A stretch of DNA of 64,000 nucleotides, from contig JAZQKX010000020.1 in the NCBI GenBank assembly GCA_045542355.1, forward strand, positions 10,423 to 74,422, given 5' to 3'. Below, piece after piece: positions 53,126 to 61,418 of this stretch. Both the position numbers and the translations under genes were made by a program. The stretch comes from UMGS1532 sp045542355 (lineage in GTDB: Bacteria > Bacillota > Clostridia > Oscillospirales > Acutalibacteraceae). A model generated the notes under the pieces. The model was not told where the DNA came from. It ran no database searches and saw only the letters and a program-made list of their open reading frames with translations. Position 1 is the stretch's first letter. Each line of letters begins with the position of its first letter.

Positions 53126-53154
53126 TTGCCCATTTATTTTTTCGCGCATAAAAT
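53126..53154 (+). promoter_or_regulatory. Predicted promoter of the DUF3343/desulfurase pair
   Basis: TTGCCC (53126-53131), a 17-base spacer and TAAAAT (53149-53154), 33 bases before the ATG. Confidence 0.5.
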
Positions 53155-53187
53155 ATAGTGTTAAACTGTATTTTGGAGTGAAATATA

Positions 53188-53412
53188 ATGGATAAAAATA
53201 TCGTTAATTCAGGTTCAATTACCTACGCAATCAGAGGCAGAGATGCCTTGAGAAATAATGGCTGTAAAGCATATATGTTCAGAAACAAAGGAAAATCTGC
53301 CGTTGGCTGTGGTTACAGCATTTCAACTAATTGTAGCAAAGCGGATATAGAAAAAATTTTCATGCTTGAAAAAATCAAGTACGTCTCCATTGTATCTGGT
53401 GAGGAGGTATGA
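53188..53412 (+). CDS. DUF3343 (putative Se/S carrier) protein
   Basis: A 74-residue protein. The start GSITYAIRGRDALRNNGCKAY and the central GCGYSIS match DUF3343, which is proposed to carry sulfur or selenium because it occurs with cysteine desulfurase or selenium genes. The Cys in GCGYS is the likely reactive residue. Its stop codon overlaps the start of the desulfurase (ATGA), so the pair is co-translated. Persulfide transfer is inference from pairing. Confidence 0.82.
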   Translation: MDKNIVNSGSITYAIRGRDALRNNGCKAYMFRNKGKSAVGCGYSISTNCSKADIEKIFMLEKIKYVSIVSGEEV

Positions 53413-54548
53413 TATATCTTGATAATGCTGCCACTACATTCCCCAAGCCCAAGAGTGTCATTAATGCGGTAAATAATTGTTTAAAGCAGTATTCTGCTAA
53501 TCCAGGCAGAAGCGGACATAATTTATCCCAGAGAGCGGCAGAGGAGGTTGTTCTGTGCAGAAGTAAGGTTGCGGATTTTTTCGGTGGAGAGTCTGCAGAA
53601 AGCGTGGTATTTACACCTAATTGTACCGCGGCGATAAATATGGTACTTAAGGGCATATTGAAGCCACGTGACCATGTGATATGTTCCTGCCTTGAGCATA
53701 ACGCCGTCATACGTCCGCTTAATAAATTAAGCACATACGGAGTGGAGTATGATATCGCCTCTGTATTTCCTGAAAATCCAATGACTACTGTGAGTTCTTT
53801 CGAAGCGCTGATCAAAAAGAATACAAAGCTGATAATATGTACCCATGCTTCAAATGTAAGCGGTACAGTGTTACCTATAAAGGACATCGGCCAATTAGCC
53901 CACGATTATGGCATAAAGTTTGCGGTGGACGCCGCACAGACGGCGGGAGTTTTGAATATCAATATGAAAGAAATGAATATTGATTATCTTTGTATTGCTC
54001 CACATAAGGGCTTATACGCTCCCATGGGAACGGGAATTTTGATAGCTAATTCTGAGATCCCCGATACAATCATTGAGGGTGGCACGGGGTCAATGTCTAA
54101 GCTGCCCCTACAGCCCGAAATTCTGCCCGACAGACTGGAAAGCGGTACCGTTAATTTATCGGGTATTGCAGGTATCTCAGCAGGACTTGATTTTGTAAAA
54201 TCTAAGGGAATCAACAATATATACATCGCTGAATTTAAGCATATGTTATCAGTTCACCAAAGTCTTACCAAAATGCCTAATGTAAAGTTATACAGTAGTA
54301 TGGTTGAGATGGGCAATACCGCTCCGGTGCTTTCCTTTAATATTGCGGATAAGGATTCTGAGGAAGTTGGAGCCGATCTCAATAGAATGGGGATAGCGGT
54401 AAGGTCCGGTCTGCACTGTGCACCTTTGGCTCACAGAACACTGGGAACTTATGAAAATGGAACTGTGAGAATATGTCCGTCGGTTTTCACGACAAACTCC
54501 GACATTGACACACTTATACAGTCCATAAAAATATTGGCAAAAACCTAA
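53409..54548 (+). CDS. Cysteine desulfurase family protein (class V aminotransferase)
   Basis: A PLP enzyme that takes sulfur (or selenium) from cysteine. The 379-aa sequence starts IYLDNAATTFPKP, has the PLP-binding Lys200 in APHKGLY, DAAQTAGV ahead of it, and the catalytic Cys337 in RSGLHCAPLAHR. It is of the short group II/Csd-like type, not the Fe-S-cluster IscS/NifS type. The adjacent DUF3343 protein is its probable acceptor. No selenocysteine genes lie nearby. Confidence 0.92.
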   Translation: MIYLDNAATTFPKPKSVINAVNNCLKQYSANPGRSGHNLSQRAAEEVVLCRSKVADFFGGESAESVVFTPNCTAAINMVLKGILKPRDHVICSCLEHNAVIRPLNKLSTYGVEYDIASVFPENPMTTVSSFEALIKKNTKLIICTHASNVSGTVLPIKDIGQLAHDYGIKFAVDAAQTAGVLNINMKEMNIDYLCIAPHKGLYAPMGTGILIANSEIPDTIIEGGTGSMSKLPLQPEILPDRLESGTVNLSGIAGISAGLDFVKSKGINNIYIAEFKHMLSVHQSLTKMPNVKLYSSMVEMGNTAPVLSFNIADKDSEEVGADLNRMGIAVRSGLHCAPLAHRTLGTYENGTVRICPSVFTTNSDIDTLIQSIKILAKT

Positions 54549-54556
54549 ATTTTCTA

Positions 54557-54584
54557 TTGATTATATTTTTTTATATGTTAAAAT
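54557..54584 (+). promoter_or_regulatory. Possible promoter of cdaA-cdaR
   Basis: TTGATT (54557-54562), a 16-base spacer and TAAAAT (54579-54584) in an A+T-rich gap. Confidence 0.5.
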
Positions 54585-54614
54585 AATAATAGAATAGTTT
54601 AGGTAGGTGTGAGA

Positions 54615-55532
54615 GTGGACGCTTTTTTAAGTTCGGTAGCAGAGTTTATTTATACCGCAAAGAATACATTTTTATCTGTTGTCAGAGGAATCGGGTTCTT
54701 TGACATAATAGATATCATAATTTTGGCATTTATTATTTTTAAGGTTATAGAATTTTCAAGAGAATCAAGAGCTAAAACCTTGCTTAAAGGTATATTCTTG
54801 GTTGTGGTTATGTACGCTCTGTCAGGCTGGCTCGACATGTTGGGCATCAACTGGTTGCTGGAAAAACTGATTAACTACGGCTTGGTTTTGCTTGTTATCA
54901 TTTTCCAACCCGAGCTTCGTCGTGCTCTTGAACGAATGGGTCACAGTAGCTTTGGCTTGTTAGGTAAAAGCAACGCTGCTGTTAACCAGTCCATGCTTGA
55001 TTGTATCGATAATGTATGCAAAGCAGTCAGCAGTATGAGTGAAGTTAAAACAGGTGCGTTGATTGTTTTTGAAAATAAGACCCCGTTGGGAGAGATAATC
55101 AACACCGGCACCGTAATCGATGCCGAAGCTTCCGTCCCCATGCTTTGCAATGTGTTCTTTCCTAAATCTCCGCTTCACGATGGCGCAATGATAATTCGTG
55201 ACGGACGAATTGAAGCCGCAGGATGTATATTACCTCTTACATCCAATGCTGATATAAGTCAGGATTTAGGCACCCGCCACAGAGCCGCTATTGGAATCAG
55301 CGAGAACTCTGATGCAATTACTGTTGTGGTTTCTGAGGAAACTGGAATTATTTCTCTCACAAGCAACGGAACAATCGAACGGAATTTTAACGCTCAATCC
55401 TTGCGACAGGAACTTTATGAGATTTTTGCGGGCGACGATAAGCCTAAGAACGAAGCCATCCAACAGCTTATCACTAAGGGCAAACAACTGATAAATAGGT
55501 TTTTTAAGAAGGATGGTGAAAACAATGGCTAA
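54615..55532 (+). CDS. cdaA: Diadenylate cyclase CdaA
   Basis: Makes the second messenger c-di-AMP from two ATP at the membrane. Three N-terminal transmembrane helices (about 25-100) are followed by the DAC domain with DGAMIIRDGRI (DGA motif) and TRHRAAIGISE (RHR motif), plus LPLTSNADIS. The start is the GTG at 54615, seven bases after AGGTAGG; the GTG at 54609 is too close. The last bases overlap cdaR. c-di-AMP controls potassium uptake and wall homeostasis. glmM, often third in this operon, is absent. Confidence 0.95.
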   Translation: MDAFLSSVAEFIYTAKNTFLSVVRGIGFFDIIDIIILAFIIFKVIEFSRESRAKTLLKGIFLVVVMYALSGWLDMLGINWLLEKLINYGLVLLVIIFQPELRRALERMGHSSFGLLGKSNAAVNQSMLDCIDNVCKAVSSMSEVKTGALIVFENKTPLGEIINTGTVIDAEASVPMLCNVFFPKSPLHDGAMIIRDGRIEAAGCILPLTSNADISQDLGTRHRAAIGISENSDAITVVVSEETGIISLTSNGTIERNFNAQSLRQELYEIFAGDDKPKNEAIQQLITKGKQLINRFFKKDGENNG

Positions 55533-56790
55533 ACTTCAACTATCCTCTTTATTCGACAATAAAAAATTCACTGTTGTATTATCCCTGCTGTTGGCTGTTA
55601 TTTTATGGTTTGCCATAACTATTGTGGAAAATCCCGAGTCTGAGCGAGTTATAAACGGAGTGCCCCTTTATCTTGAAACAGCAGGAACTATGGTTGACGA
55701 ACAGGGACTCAGTATTATCAGTGATACAAAGGTATTAGAGAACGTAAGTGTTCGTATAAGTGGTCGCACATCTGTGGTTAACTCCATATCTTCCGAGGAC
55801 TTGCTGGTTAAACCAACCTTTGACGGTGTCAATGCTTCGGGAAAATATTCTTTAAAGCTTGAAGCCATCAATAACACCACCAAAAACTTTACAATTGAAT
55901 CCGTTACTCCCGAAACATTAGATATAGAATTTGATTATATTGATACAATCAACTATGATGTACAGATTAAGGTGCATAATGCTGTAGCTGCCGACGGACT
56001 TACCCTTGGCACTGCAAGGTTTACTAACTCCGAAAAGATGTTCTTAGAGGTAAGCGGTCCCAGAAGCATTGTAAGTAAAATTGCTTCTGTTGTTGCTGTA
56101 TCTAAGGCCGATAAATCAAAGAAGCTCACTGCTACCGAGAGCTATGAAGCCAATATACGTCTTTATGATGAAAAAAACAAAGAAATAGAAACTGAAGGTT
56201 TAACCCTTAGCTTCGACAAAGTTAGTGTTTCTCAGCCTGTTTTGAAATCTAAGACAGTTCCCATCAGATGTACCTATCTAAACAAACCAAAGGATTATAC
56301 TCCAACCGCCACAGTTATCATTAACGATAAAGAAATATCCAAGATTGAAATTGAGGGCAGTCCAGATATTATCGATAAGACCAGCTTTATTGAACTGGAA
56401 GCTGTTGATTTCTTGTCTGTGAGCAAGTCTAACAATGAATTCACGAAGAACATTGTATTGCCCAGCGGAGTTTCTCTCGCTGAGGAAGTAAAATCTGCTA
56501 CAGTTAAATTGGCAACCTCGTTTTTGAAAACCCAATCCTTTAAAATTACAACGGCTGTAGCGGTAAACAATAGCGGAAATCTCAGCGTAAAGCTGACCAA
56601 TCCTGTGACCGTAAGGGTTTGCGGAGAAAAATCTGTAATTGAAGGTCTTTCCGATTCCGATTTATACGCAGAGATTGATTTAGATGGAAAGGCAGTAGGT
56701 GAACAAACCATGCCTATCACAGTTAAAAGCAGTGTTAAAGACAACGTATGGCAGTTTGGTACCTACGAAGCAAAGGTATCTGTCAGGTAA
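55525..56790 (+). CDS. cdaR: YbbR-like c-di-AMP cyclase regulator CdaR
   Basis: A 421-residue membrane-anchored regulator of CdaA. One N-terminal helix (about 17-36) precedes four YbbR-like repeats outside the cell, each with a pattern such as LEVSGPRSIVSKIASVVAV or EIEGSPDIIDKTSFIEL. The start is the ATG at 55525, preceded by GGATGGTGA; an ATG four codons earlier is in frame but lies in that site. It overlaps cdaA by 8 bases. Confidence 0.93.
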   Translation: MAKLQLSSLFDNKKFTVVLSLLLAVILWFAITIVENPESERVINGVPLYLETAGTMVDEQGLSIISDTKVLENVSVRISGRTSVVNSISSEDLLVKPTFDGVNASGKYSLKLEAINNTTKNFTIESVTPETLDIEFDYIDTINYDVQIKVHNAVAADGLTLGTARFTNSEKMFLEVSGPRSIVSKIASVVAVSKADKSKKLTATESYEANIRLYDEKNKEIETEGLTLSFDKVSVSQPVLKSKTVPIRCTYLNKPKDYTPTATVIINDKEISKIEIEGSPDIIDKTSFIELEAVDFLSVSKSNNEFTKNIVLPSGVSLAEEVKSATVKLATSFLKTQSFKITTAVAVNNSGNLSVKLTNPVTVRVCGEKSVIEGLSDSDLYAEIDLDGKAVGEQTMPITVKSSVKDNVWQFGTYEAKVSVR

Positions 56791-56805
56791 ATAGTATATA
56801 AAATA

Positions 56806-56842
56806 ACGACCTCTCCTGAATTTGGGGGAGGTCGTACTTTTT
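56806..56842. terminator. Bidirectional terminator
   Basis: An 11-12-bp stem ACGACCTCTCC/GGGGGAGGTCGT is followed by ACTTTTTA. It separates cdaR from the convergent GNAT gene and marks the edge of the conserved backbone. Confidence 0.85.
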
Positions 56843-57311
56843 AAAGTATGGTTTCCATACCGATTTTTTGAGGCTTCATTCCGCACTTTTCGTAGAATTT
56901 AATTGCATTTTCGTTTAAGGACCAAACATTTAATGTAATATTGTAACAGCCTTGCTCCTTTGCGAACTTCAACACATGCTCGTATAAATTTTTTCCTATG
57001 TGCTTTCCTCGAATTCTTTCGTCAACACAAAGGTCGTCGATGTAAAGTGTCTTAATATCGGTGAGAATATTGTTGCCTATATGTTGCTGGAAGATGCAGA
57101 AAGCATATCCCAATACCGTTTCATTTTCATCAACGCATACAAATATGGGTTTTGTTATATCGTTGATAATATTTGTCAGCTGTTCATCAGTATACTTCTT
57201 AACACCGCCCCGAAATAGGTCGGGTCTGCCTTTGTGGTGCACTTCTAATACCTGAAGCAGTAGGTTGTTTATTCCGCTAATGTCTTTGATTTCTGCTAAT
57301 CTGATTTTCAT
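56841..57311 (-). CDS. GNAT family N-acetyltransferase
   Basis: A 156-residue acetyltransferase with the usual layout. The N-terminal strand-helix is IRLAEIKDISGINNLLLQVL, the acetyl-CoA loop is RGKHIGKNLYEHVL (R/Q-x-x-G-x-G/A form, about 97-110), and the end LNENAIKFYEKCGMKPQ is typical. The substrate cannot be inferred. It is the first gene beyond the conserved cda operon, on the opposite strand. Confidence 0.9.
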   Translation of the reverse strand: MKIRLAEIKDISGINNLLLQVLEVHHKGRPDLFRGGVKKYTDEQLTNIINDITKPIFVCVDENETVLGYAFCIFQQHIGNNILTDIKTLYIDDLCVDERIRGKHIGKNLYEHVLKFAKEQGCYNITLNVWSLNENAIKFYEKCGMKPQKIGMETIL

Positions 57312-57324
57312 TTTTTATCACCTT

Positions 57325-57883
57325 TTATAAATTAATATTACACATTAATCTTGGAATATTGCAATCGGCATCCTGCTGATTGTCAGAAAAATATCGGGTA
57401 ATGGTGTCTGCAAGTATTGTTTTTACTCTAAGATTCTGTTCTCGTTTATCACTCTGATTGATTGCGTTGAGGTCGTTAAGCATATAAATCAATCTTTCTT
57501 TCGCGTTTCGGCTTAGTATCACCGAGGGAGAAAAAGCGGGTGAGTGGATGTTATTCTCAATTATTTCATCAGATAAAATTGAAATATTGTTTTAGACATC
57601 TTGGCAGTAAAAGAAAGGTTTATATATACATTTTTAGCGTTGTCAGGATTTACATACAGAAACCCATGATTGTCAAAGGGTCTTATGAATACAAGACTGC
57701 CCTCGGGAAGCTTCTGCACCTGTCCGTTTATCCAGTGCTCCACAGTCCATTCACAATGAGAAATATCTCATAAAACTCATGGTTGTGGGGAAAGAATCTG
57801 TATGAGTAGCCGTAGACATATTTGCAAAAGGACGGTGAGCCTCTTGTAAACTCCTTGACATCGGTTATTTTATAGTACGCCAT
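57325..57883 (-). pseudogene. AraC-family regulator pseudogene (two frameshifts, C-terminus lost)
   Basis: Three minus-strand fragments in different frames join into one cupin-type AraC N-terminal domain. The first (57883 to about 57745) ends HNHEFYEIFLIVNG. The second (about 57743-57561) begins VEHWINGQVQKLPEGSLVF, and the third (about 57585-57325) contains RNAKERLIYMLNDLNAINQS. One frame change lies near 57,745 and another near 57,580. The sequence stops before any helix-turn-helix, so the DNA-binding part is missing. It is clearly non-functional as a regulator. Confidence 0.8.
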
Positions 57884-57891
57884 ATACTTGG

Positions 57892-58059
57892 TTGGAACGT
57901 TTCTGTAAAAGTGAAAATATAGCCTTTAAAGGTTTACACAGTTTCAGGCATACGGTGGCAACGCAAACAATAACAAACGGCGTTGACATTAAAACGGTTT
58001 CGTCATTTTTAGGGCATAGCCAAACAAGTACCACCGTGAATATCAAATATCCTCACTAA
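57892..58059 (+). pseudogene. Tyrosine recombinase (phage-type integrase) C-terminal remnant
   Basis: A 55-codon open stretch without a start codon reads as the end of a tyrosine integrase. It has GLHSFRHTVATQ, containing the HxxR catalytic box, then NGVDIKTVSSFLGHSQ with the second histidine, and TTVNIKYPH where the nucleophile Tyr is expected (normally NIY-x-H; here one Lys is inserted before Tyr). The rest of the gene is missing. It abuts the AraC pseudogene and marks an old mobile-element junction. Confidence 0.8.
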
Positions 58060-58121
58060 TTTAAAGTTACAGTCAAAGCAGCTTGATGTATGTAATCTTA
58101 AATTTGGAAGGATATTTTTTT

Positions 58122-58286
58122 ATGAAGATTTTTAAAACCATAATTCTGTTATTTCTTTTAGGTTTAACTTTACAAACCGCATATTTTGCCTTGATTTATA
58201 AAGCCATACTTTCCACCTGTGTTTTTGTAATTTGTTTTACTATGTTTGGAATCGTCGCAGCAGATGGCGGTCTTGATAAGAAATGA
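58122..58286 (+). CDS. Tiny two-helix membrane protein, paralogue 1
   Basis: A 54-residue protein starting at the ATG at 58122, with GGAAGGAT upstream; an in-frame ATG at 58083 gives an unlikely longer form. Two hydrophobic helices (about 5-23 and 29-46) are joined by YFALIYK, and the end is GGLDKK. It matches the next gene along its full length: M-K-(I/V)-F-K, T-x-QT, YK and DGGL-(D/N) recur. No family is recognised. Small size, two helices and tandem copies recall holins, small toxins or immunity proteins, but nothing shows this. Confidence 0.6.
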   Translation: MKIFKTIILLFLLGLTLQTAYFALIYKAILSTCVFVICFTMFGIVAADGGLDKK

Positions 58287-58296
58287 GGTGGATGGT

Positions 58297-58470
58297 GTGA
58301 AAGTATTCAAATTTATCGTAGTTTTACTCTTGACTTTGTTGACCGTCCAAACAGGATACTATGCTTTGCTATACAAAGTATCAACTGCCACGGGTGCATT
58401 TTTAATTTGCATAGGAATAACCCTATTCGTTGTTAGTGACGGTGGATTAAATAGCAAAAAGGGCAAATGA
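58297..58470 (+). CDS. Tiny two-helix membrane protein, paralogue 2
   Basis: A 57-residue protein starting at the GTG at 58297, after GAGGTGGATGG. It aligns without gaps to the preceding gene over about 50 residues (QTGYYALLYK versus QTAYFALIYK; SDGGLN versus ADGGLD), so the two arose by tandem duplication. It lies 10 bases downstream and is probably co-transcribed. The C-terminus is lysine-rich (SKKGK). Function is unknown. Confidence 0.6.
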   Translation: MKVFKFIVVLLLTLLTVQTGYYALLYKVSTATGAFLICIGITLFVVSDGGLNSKKGK

Positions 58471-58537
58471 AATTGTTCAATTGCTCAAATAAATGACACA
58501 GAGATATAAATATTCGCTCTAAAAAATGTAAATCTTA

Positions 58538-58566
58538 TTGCATATTCGCATAGATTTGTGTATAAT
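58538..58566 (+). promoter_or_regulatory. Predicted promoter of the DUF4143-type ATPase
   Basis: TTGCAT (58538-58543), a 17-base spacer and a perfect TATAAT (58561-58566), 33 bases before the ATG. Confidence 0.7.
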
Positions 58567-58599
58567 ATAATCAATGAATACATTTTGGAGGTACGCTTT

Positions 58600-59934
58600 A
58601 TGTATTTGAAAAGAAAAATAGACACATATTTAACGAATTGGAAAAATAGCGAAGATAGAAAGCCTCTTATAGTAAAAGGCCCCAGACAAATTGGGAAAAC
58701 AGAATCAATTAAAAAGTTTGCAGAAGATAATTATAAAAGTGTTGTTGAAATTAATTTTGTAACTTCAGAAAAGTATAAGCAAATTACTTCGGACGGTTAT
58801 AGCGCTGAGTCGGTTATAAAGAATATCTCTTTAATTGATCCGTCGCACAAATTCATTCCCGGAGAAACCTTGATATTCTTTGATGAAATTCAAGAATATC
58901 CTGAAATCGCAACATCACTTAAGTTTTTTAGTATTGATGGTCGTTTTGATGTGATTTGTTCCGGCTCTCTTTTGGGTATTAACTATAAGCGAATTGAAAG
59001 CAATAGCGTAGGTTATAAAACTGACTATAATATGTATTCTCTCGACTTTGAGGAATTTCTTTGGGCCAAAGGATACACATCAGATGTAGTGGAAGATATG
59101 CTTACCCATATGAAAGAGTTAAAACCTTTTTCTGAGCTTGAGCATTCTGTATTTTCTTCTCATTTTTTAGATTATTGTATTCTTGGCGGCATGCCTGCCG
59201 TAGTGCGAGAATTTATCAAGAATAAAACATTTGAAGGAACTCTTGATATTCAGCGACAGTTACTAGCAGACTACAAGGAAGATATTCGCAAATATGCTGA
59301 TGGTGTGGACCAAACCCGTATTATCAATGTGTTTAACAGTATTCCTGTACAATTAGCCAAGGAAAACAAAAAGTTCCAATTATCCAAGGTGGAAAAAGGT
59401 GCTCGTTTCAAAGATTACCGAGGATGTATTGAATGGCTTGAAGATGCAGGCATGGTTCATATGTGCTATTGCCTTAATAATGCTGAACTTCCTCTCAAAG
59501 GCAACTATGATATTAACAAGTTTAAAATATATTTTTGCGACACAGGACTTTTTGTTGCCTTGCTTGACGATGAAGCTCAAGAAGATTTGAGGGCAAATAA
59601 AAACTTGTCTGTGTACAAAGGGGCTTTGTACGAGAGTATTGTTGGAGAAGCACTAGTAAAAGCTGGCTATCAGCTTTATTATTATAAACGCGAAGACTCT
59701 ACTCTTGAGGAAGACTTTTTCGTTAGAACTGCTAACAATTTAATACCTGTAGAGGTAAAGGCAAAAAACAGCAAGGCAAAATCATTAGCACAACTTATCA
59801 AAAGCGATAAATATGCTGATATATCTTACGGAATTAAATTCTGTGCAGGAAATATTGGATTTGAAAATAATATCTATACTTTTCCGTATTATTGTACTTT
59901 CCTCGTGAAACGGTATCTCAAAGATATGCAGTAA
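58600..59934 (+). CDS. AAA-family ATPase with DUF4143 C-terminal domain
   Basis: A 444-residue protein starting at the ATG at 58600, with GGAGG eight bases upstream. The N-terminal ATPase has Walker A GPRQIGKTES (27-36) and Walker B LIFFDEIQEYPEI, then the sensor-like ICSGSLLGI. The C-terminal DUF4143 region (about 200-420) includes FCDTGLFVALL and the nuclease-like strand LIPVEVKAKNSKAKSL, with the E-x-K of a PD-(D/E)XK fold. These proteins are common in anaerobe genomes in many copies; their role is unknown. It is transcribed from its own promoter. Confidence 0.88.
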   Translation: MYLKRKIDTYLTNWKNSEDRKPLIVKGPRQIGKTESIKKFAEDNYKSVVEINFVTSEKYKQITSDGYSAESVIKNISLIDPSHKFIPGETLIFFDEIQEYPEIATSLKFFSIDGRFDVICSGSLLGINYKRIESNSVGYKTDYNMYSLDFEEFLWAKGYTSDVVEDMLTHMKELKPFSELEHSVFSSHFLDYCILGGMPAVVREFIKNKTFEGTLDIQRQLLADYKEDIRKYADGVDQTRIINVFNSIPVQLAKENKKFQLSKVEKGARFKDYRGCIEWLEDAGMVHMCYCLNNAELPLKGNYDINKFKIYFCDTGLFVALLDDEAQEDLRANKNLSVYKGALYESIVGEALVKAGYQLYYYKREDSTLEEDFFVRTANNLIPVEVKAKNSKAKSLAQLIKSDKYADISYGIKFCAGNIGFENNIYTFPYYCTFLVKRYLKDMQ

Positions 59935-59965
59935 TACCATGTAGTAGCAACAAGGAGCGTTATTT

Positions 59966-61114
59966 ATGGCAAGAAAGTCTATACCAATAGATGTGGAAAG
60001 AAAACTATATGCTGAATCAATGGGCAGGTGTATGAATCCTGATTGTCAGGCAGAACTGTTTAGGAAAAATGGCGATGTAATTGAAAAAGCACATATAACC
60101 CCCTATTGCAAAACTGCTGACAATGTTTATGAAAACCTAGTGGTTTTATGCCCTACTTGTCATACTGATTTTGACAAAAATGATGCTTTCTCACCTGAGG
60201 AAGTTAAACAGTGGAAGCAGATTCGCAAAGAAGAGTTAGATAAACTTTTTGGCAAGAAATATACAACATTTAACGAACTACAACTGCAAGTTGCCCCAAT
60301 TCTTTCTGAGAATAAGTCTATTTATGAAAATTATTATCTTAATGATCAGAAAGATCTTTGGGATAAATTTGAGGGTAGAATTTTAGCTAACAATAGAAAA
60401 TTGAAAGTTTTGCTTGAAAACAACTTGGGTTTAATTCAAAGCCATAGCAATAAGTCCTATTCTAACTTTGAAATTGTTCAGCGTTTGTTTGCTCATATAG
60501 AAGAATTTGAAGCAACACGAGGTGATATTGAAAAGAATCGACAGGCTCTATTTCCAAAAGAAATTGATTCTATGTTTGGAATATCACCCGCAGGTGGTTC
60601 CTTGCTACCAATGACAGAAGCATTAGAAATGTTGGTGGAAAAATTAAATGAGGAAGGAAATTTTGTTACAGCGGTTTTAGACATCTCCAACCCATATATA
60701 CAAATACGAGAAAACGGTAATTATGTCAAAGTGTTTTTAAATGATGCCCCGCGTTTGAGACAACTGTATCATAATTATGGCTGCTTTAAAACTCCAGTGG
60801 TTCGGTTTGAAAGTTTAAATTTTGTTCTTGGATACATAAGAACTCGAAAAATAAGATATACGTTTGTTCAAGAGAATAACTTTAGAGAAATATTTATAAA
60901 TGGCACAAAAATGGTATTCGTATATGTGTATTGTTTGAGTGAGGCTGATTTAAAACAGATGTTACCTGAGGAAAACACAATTATTGTTAATCTTCATAAC
61001 TGGAACGATGAAAGTTGTATCTCAAAACAAGCGTATGCTTTTGCGGATGAAATAAATGTAACATTATTAACAACGAGAAAGTTTCGTAGGTACATCGATG
61101 GGCTTAAAAAATAA
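59966..61114 (+). CDS. HNH-domain protein with uncharacterised C-terminal domain
   Basis: A 382-residue protein. An N-terminal HNH nuclease-like zinc domain (about 12-75) has CMNPDC (C22, C27), KAHITPY (H43), ENLVVLCPTCH (N57, C62, C65, H66): the metal cysteines and catalytic histidines are all present. Residues 100-240 look helical. The last part (about 240-380) has alternating strands and helices ending VTLLTTRKFRRYI, a pattern seen at the ends of some restriction-type Rossmann folds. The ATG follows AAGGAG. Its last 17 bases overlap the nucleotidyltransferase gene, implying joint action. A nuclease effector in a defence or toxin system is plausible but unproven. Confidence 0.75.
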   Translation: MARKSIPIDVERKLYAESMGRCMNPDCQAELFRKNGDVIEKAHITPYCKTADNVYENLVVLCPTCHTDFDKNDAFSPEEVKQWKQIRKEELDKLFGKKYTTFNELQLQVAPILSENKSIYENYYLNDQKDLWDKFEGRILANNRKLKVLLENNLGLIQSHSNKSYSNFEIVQRLFAHIEEFEATRGDIEKNRQALFPKEIDSMFGISPAGGSLLPMTEALEMLVEKLNEEGNFVTAVLDISNPYIQIRENGNYVKVFLNDAPRLRQLYHNYGCFKTPVVRFESLNFVLGYIRTRKIRYTFVQENNFREIFINGTKMVFVYVYCLSEADLKQMLPEENTIIVNLHNWNDESCISKQAYAFADEINVTLLTTRKFRRYIDGLKK

Positions 61115-61400
61115 TTATATTGTTGAACTTATCCAAAATAATATTGCTTTGTTTGAACAGTTTGATAGAGTATATTTGTTTGGCTCTGTGTTGGACGATC
61201 ATAAAGAGCCAAACGATGTTGATATATTGCTCATTTATAACCAATACACAACTAAAATCACCGAGGAAATTAGTCGTGTTTTAAGTTCTTTGGAAAACTT
61301 ATTGGGTATAGCGATTGATTTGACAGTATTAAGTGTAGAAGAAGAAAAAGATACGCAATTTTTAAATCGTATAAAGCCACATGTCTTGAAATTGAAATAG
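61098..61400 (+). CDS. Minimal nucleotidyltransferase (MNT-like) domain protein
   Basis: A 100-residue protein of the polymerase-beta nucleotidyltransferase fold. The sugar-phosphate loop is LFGSV (G29, S30), the metal pair is D40 and D42 in NDVDILLIY, and the third carboxylate is D74 in IAIDLTVL, so a full catalytic triad is kept. MNT proteins are known as antitoxins that adenylylate HEPN toxins, or as modifiers of other proteins; no HEPN gene is adjacent. Its start lies within the HNH gene, so the HNH protein is the likely target or partner. That is inference from overlap. Confidence 0.82.
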   Translation: MGLKNNYIVELIQNNIALFEQFDRVYLFGSVLDDHKEPNDVDILLIYNQYTTKITEEISRVLSSLENLLGIAIDLTVLSVEEEKDTQFLNRIKPHVLKLK

Positions 61401-61418
61401 TAGTATAGGAGGAGTGTA

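Noticed and set aside
61098..61400. CBASS-type cyclic nucleotide synthase
   Set aside because: At 100 residues it is a minimal nucleotidyltransferase; CD-NTases are about three times longer and carry a C-terminal helical domain.
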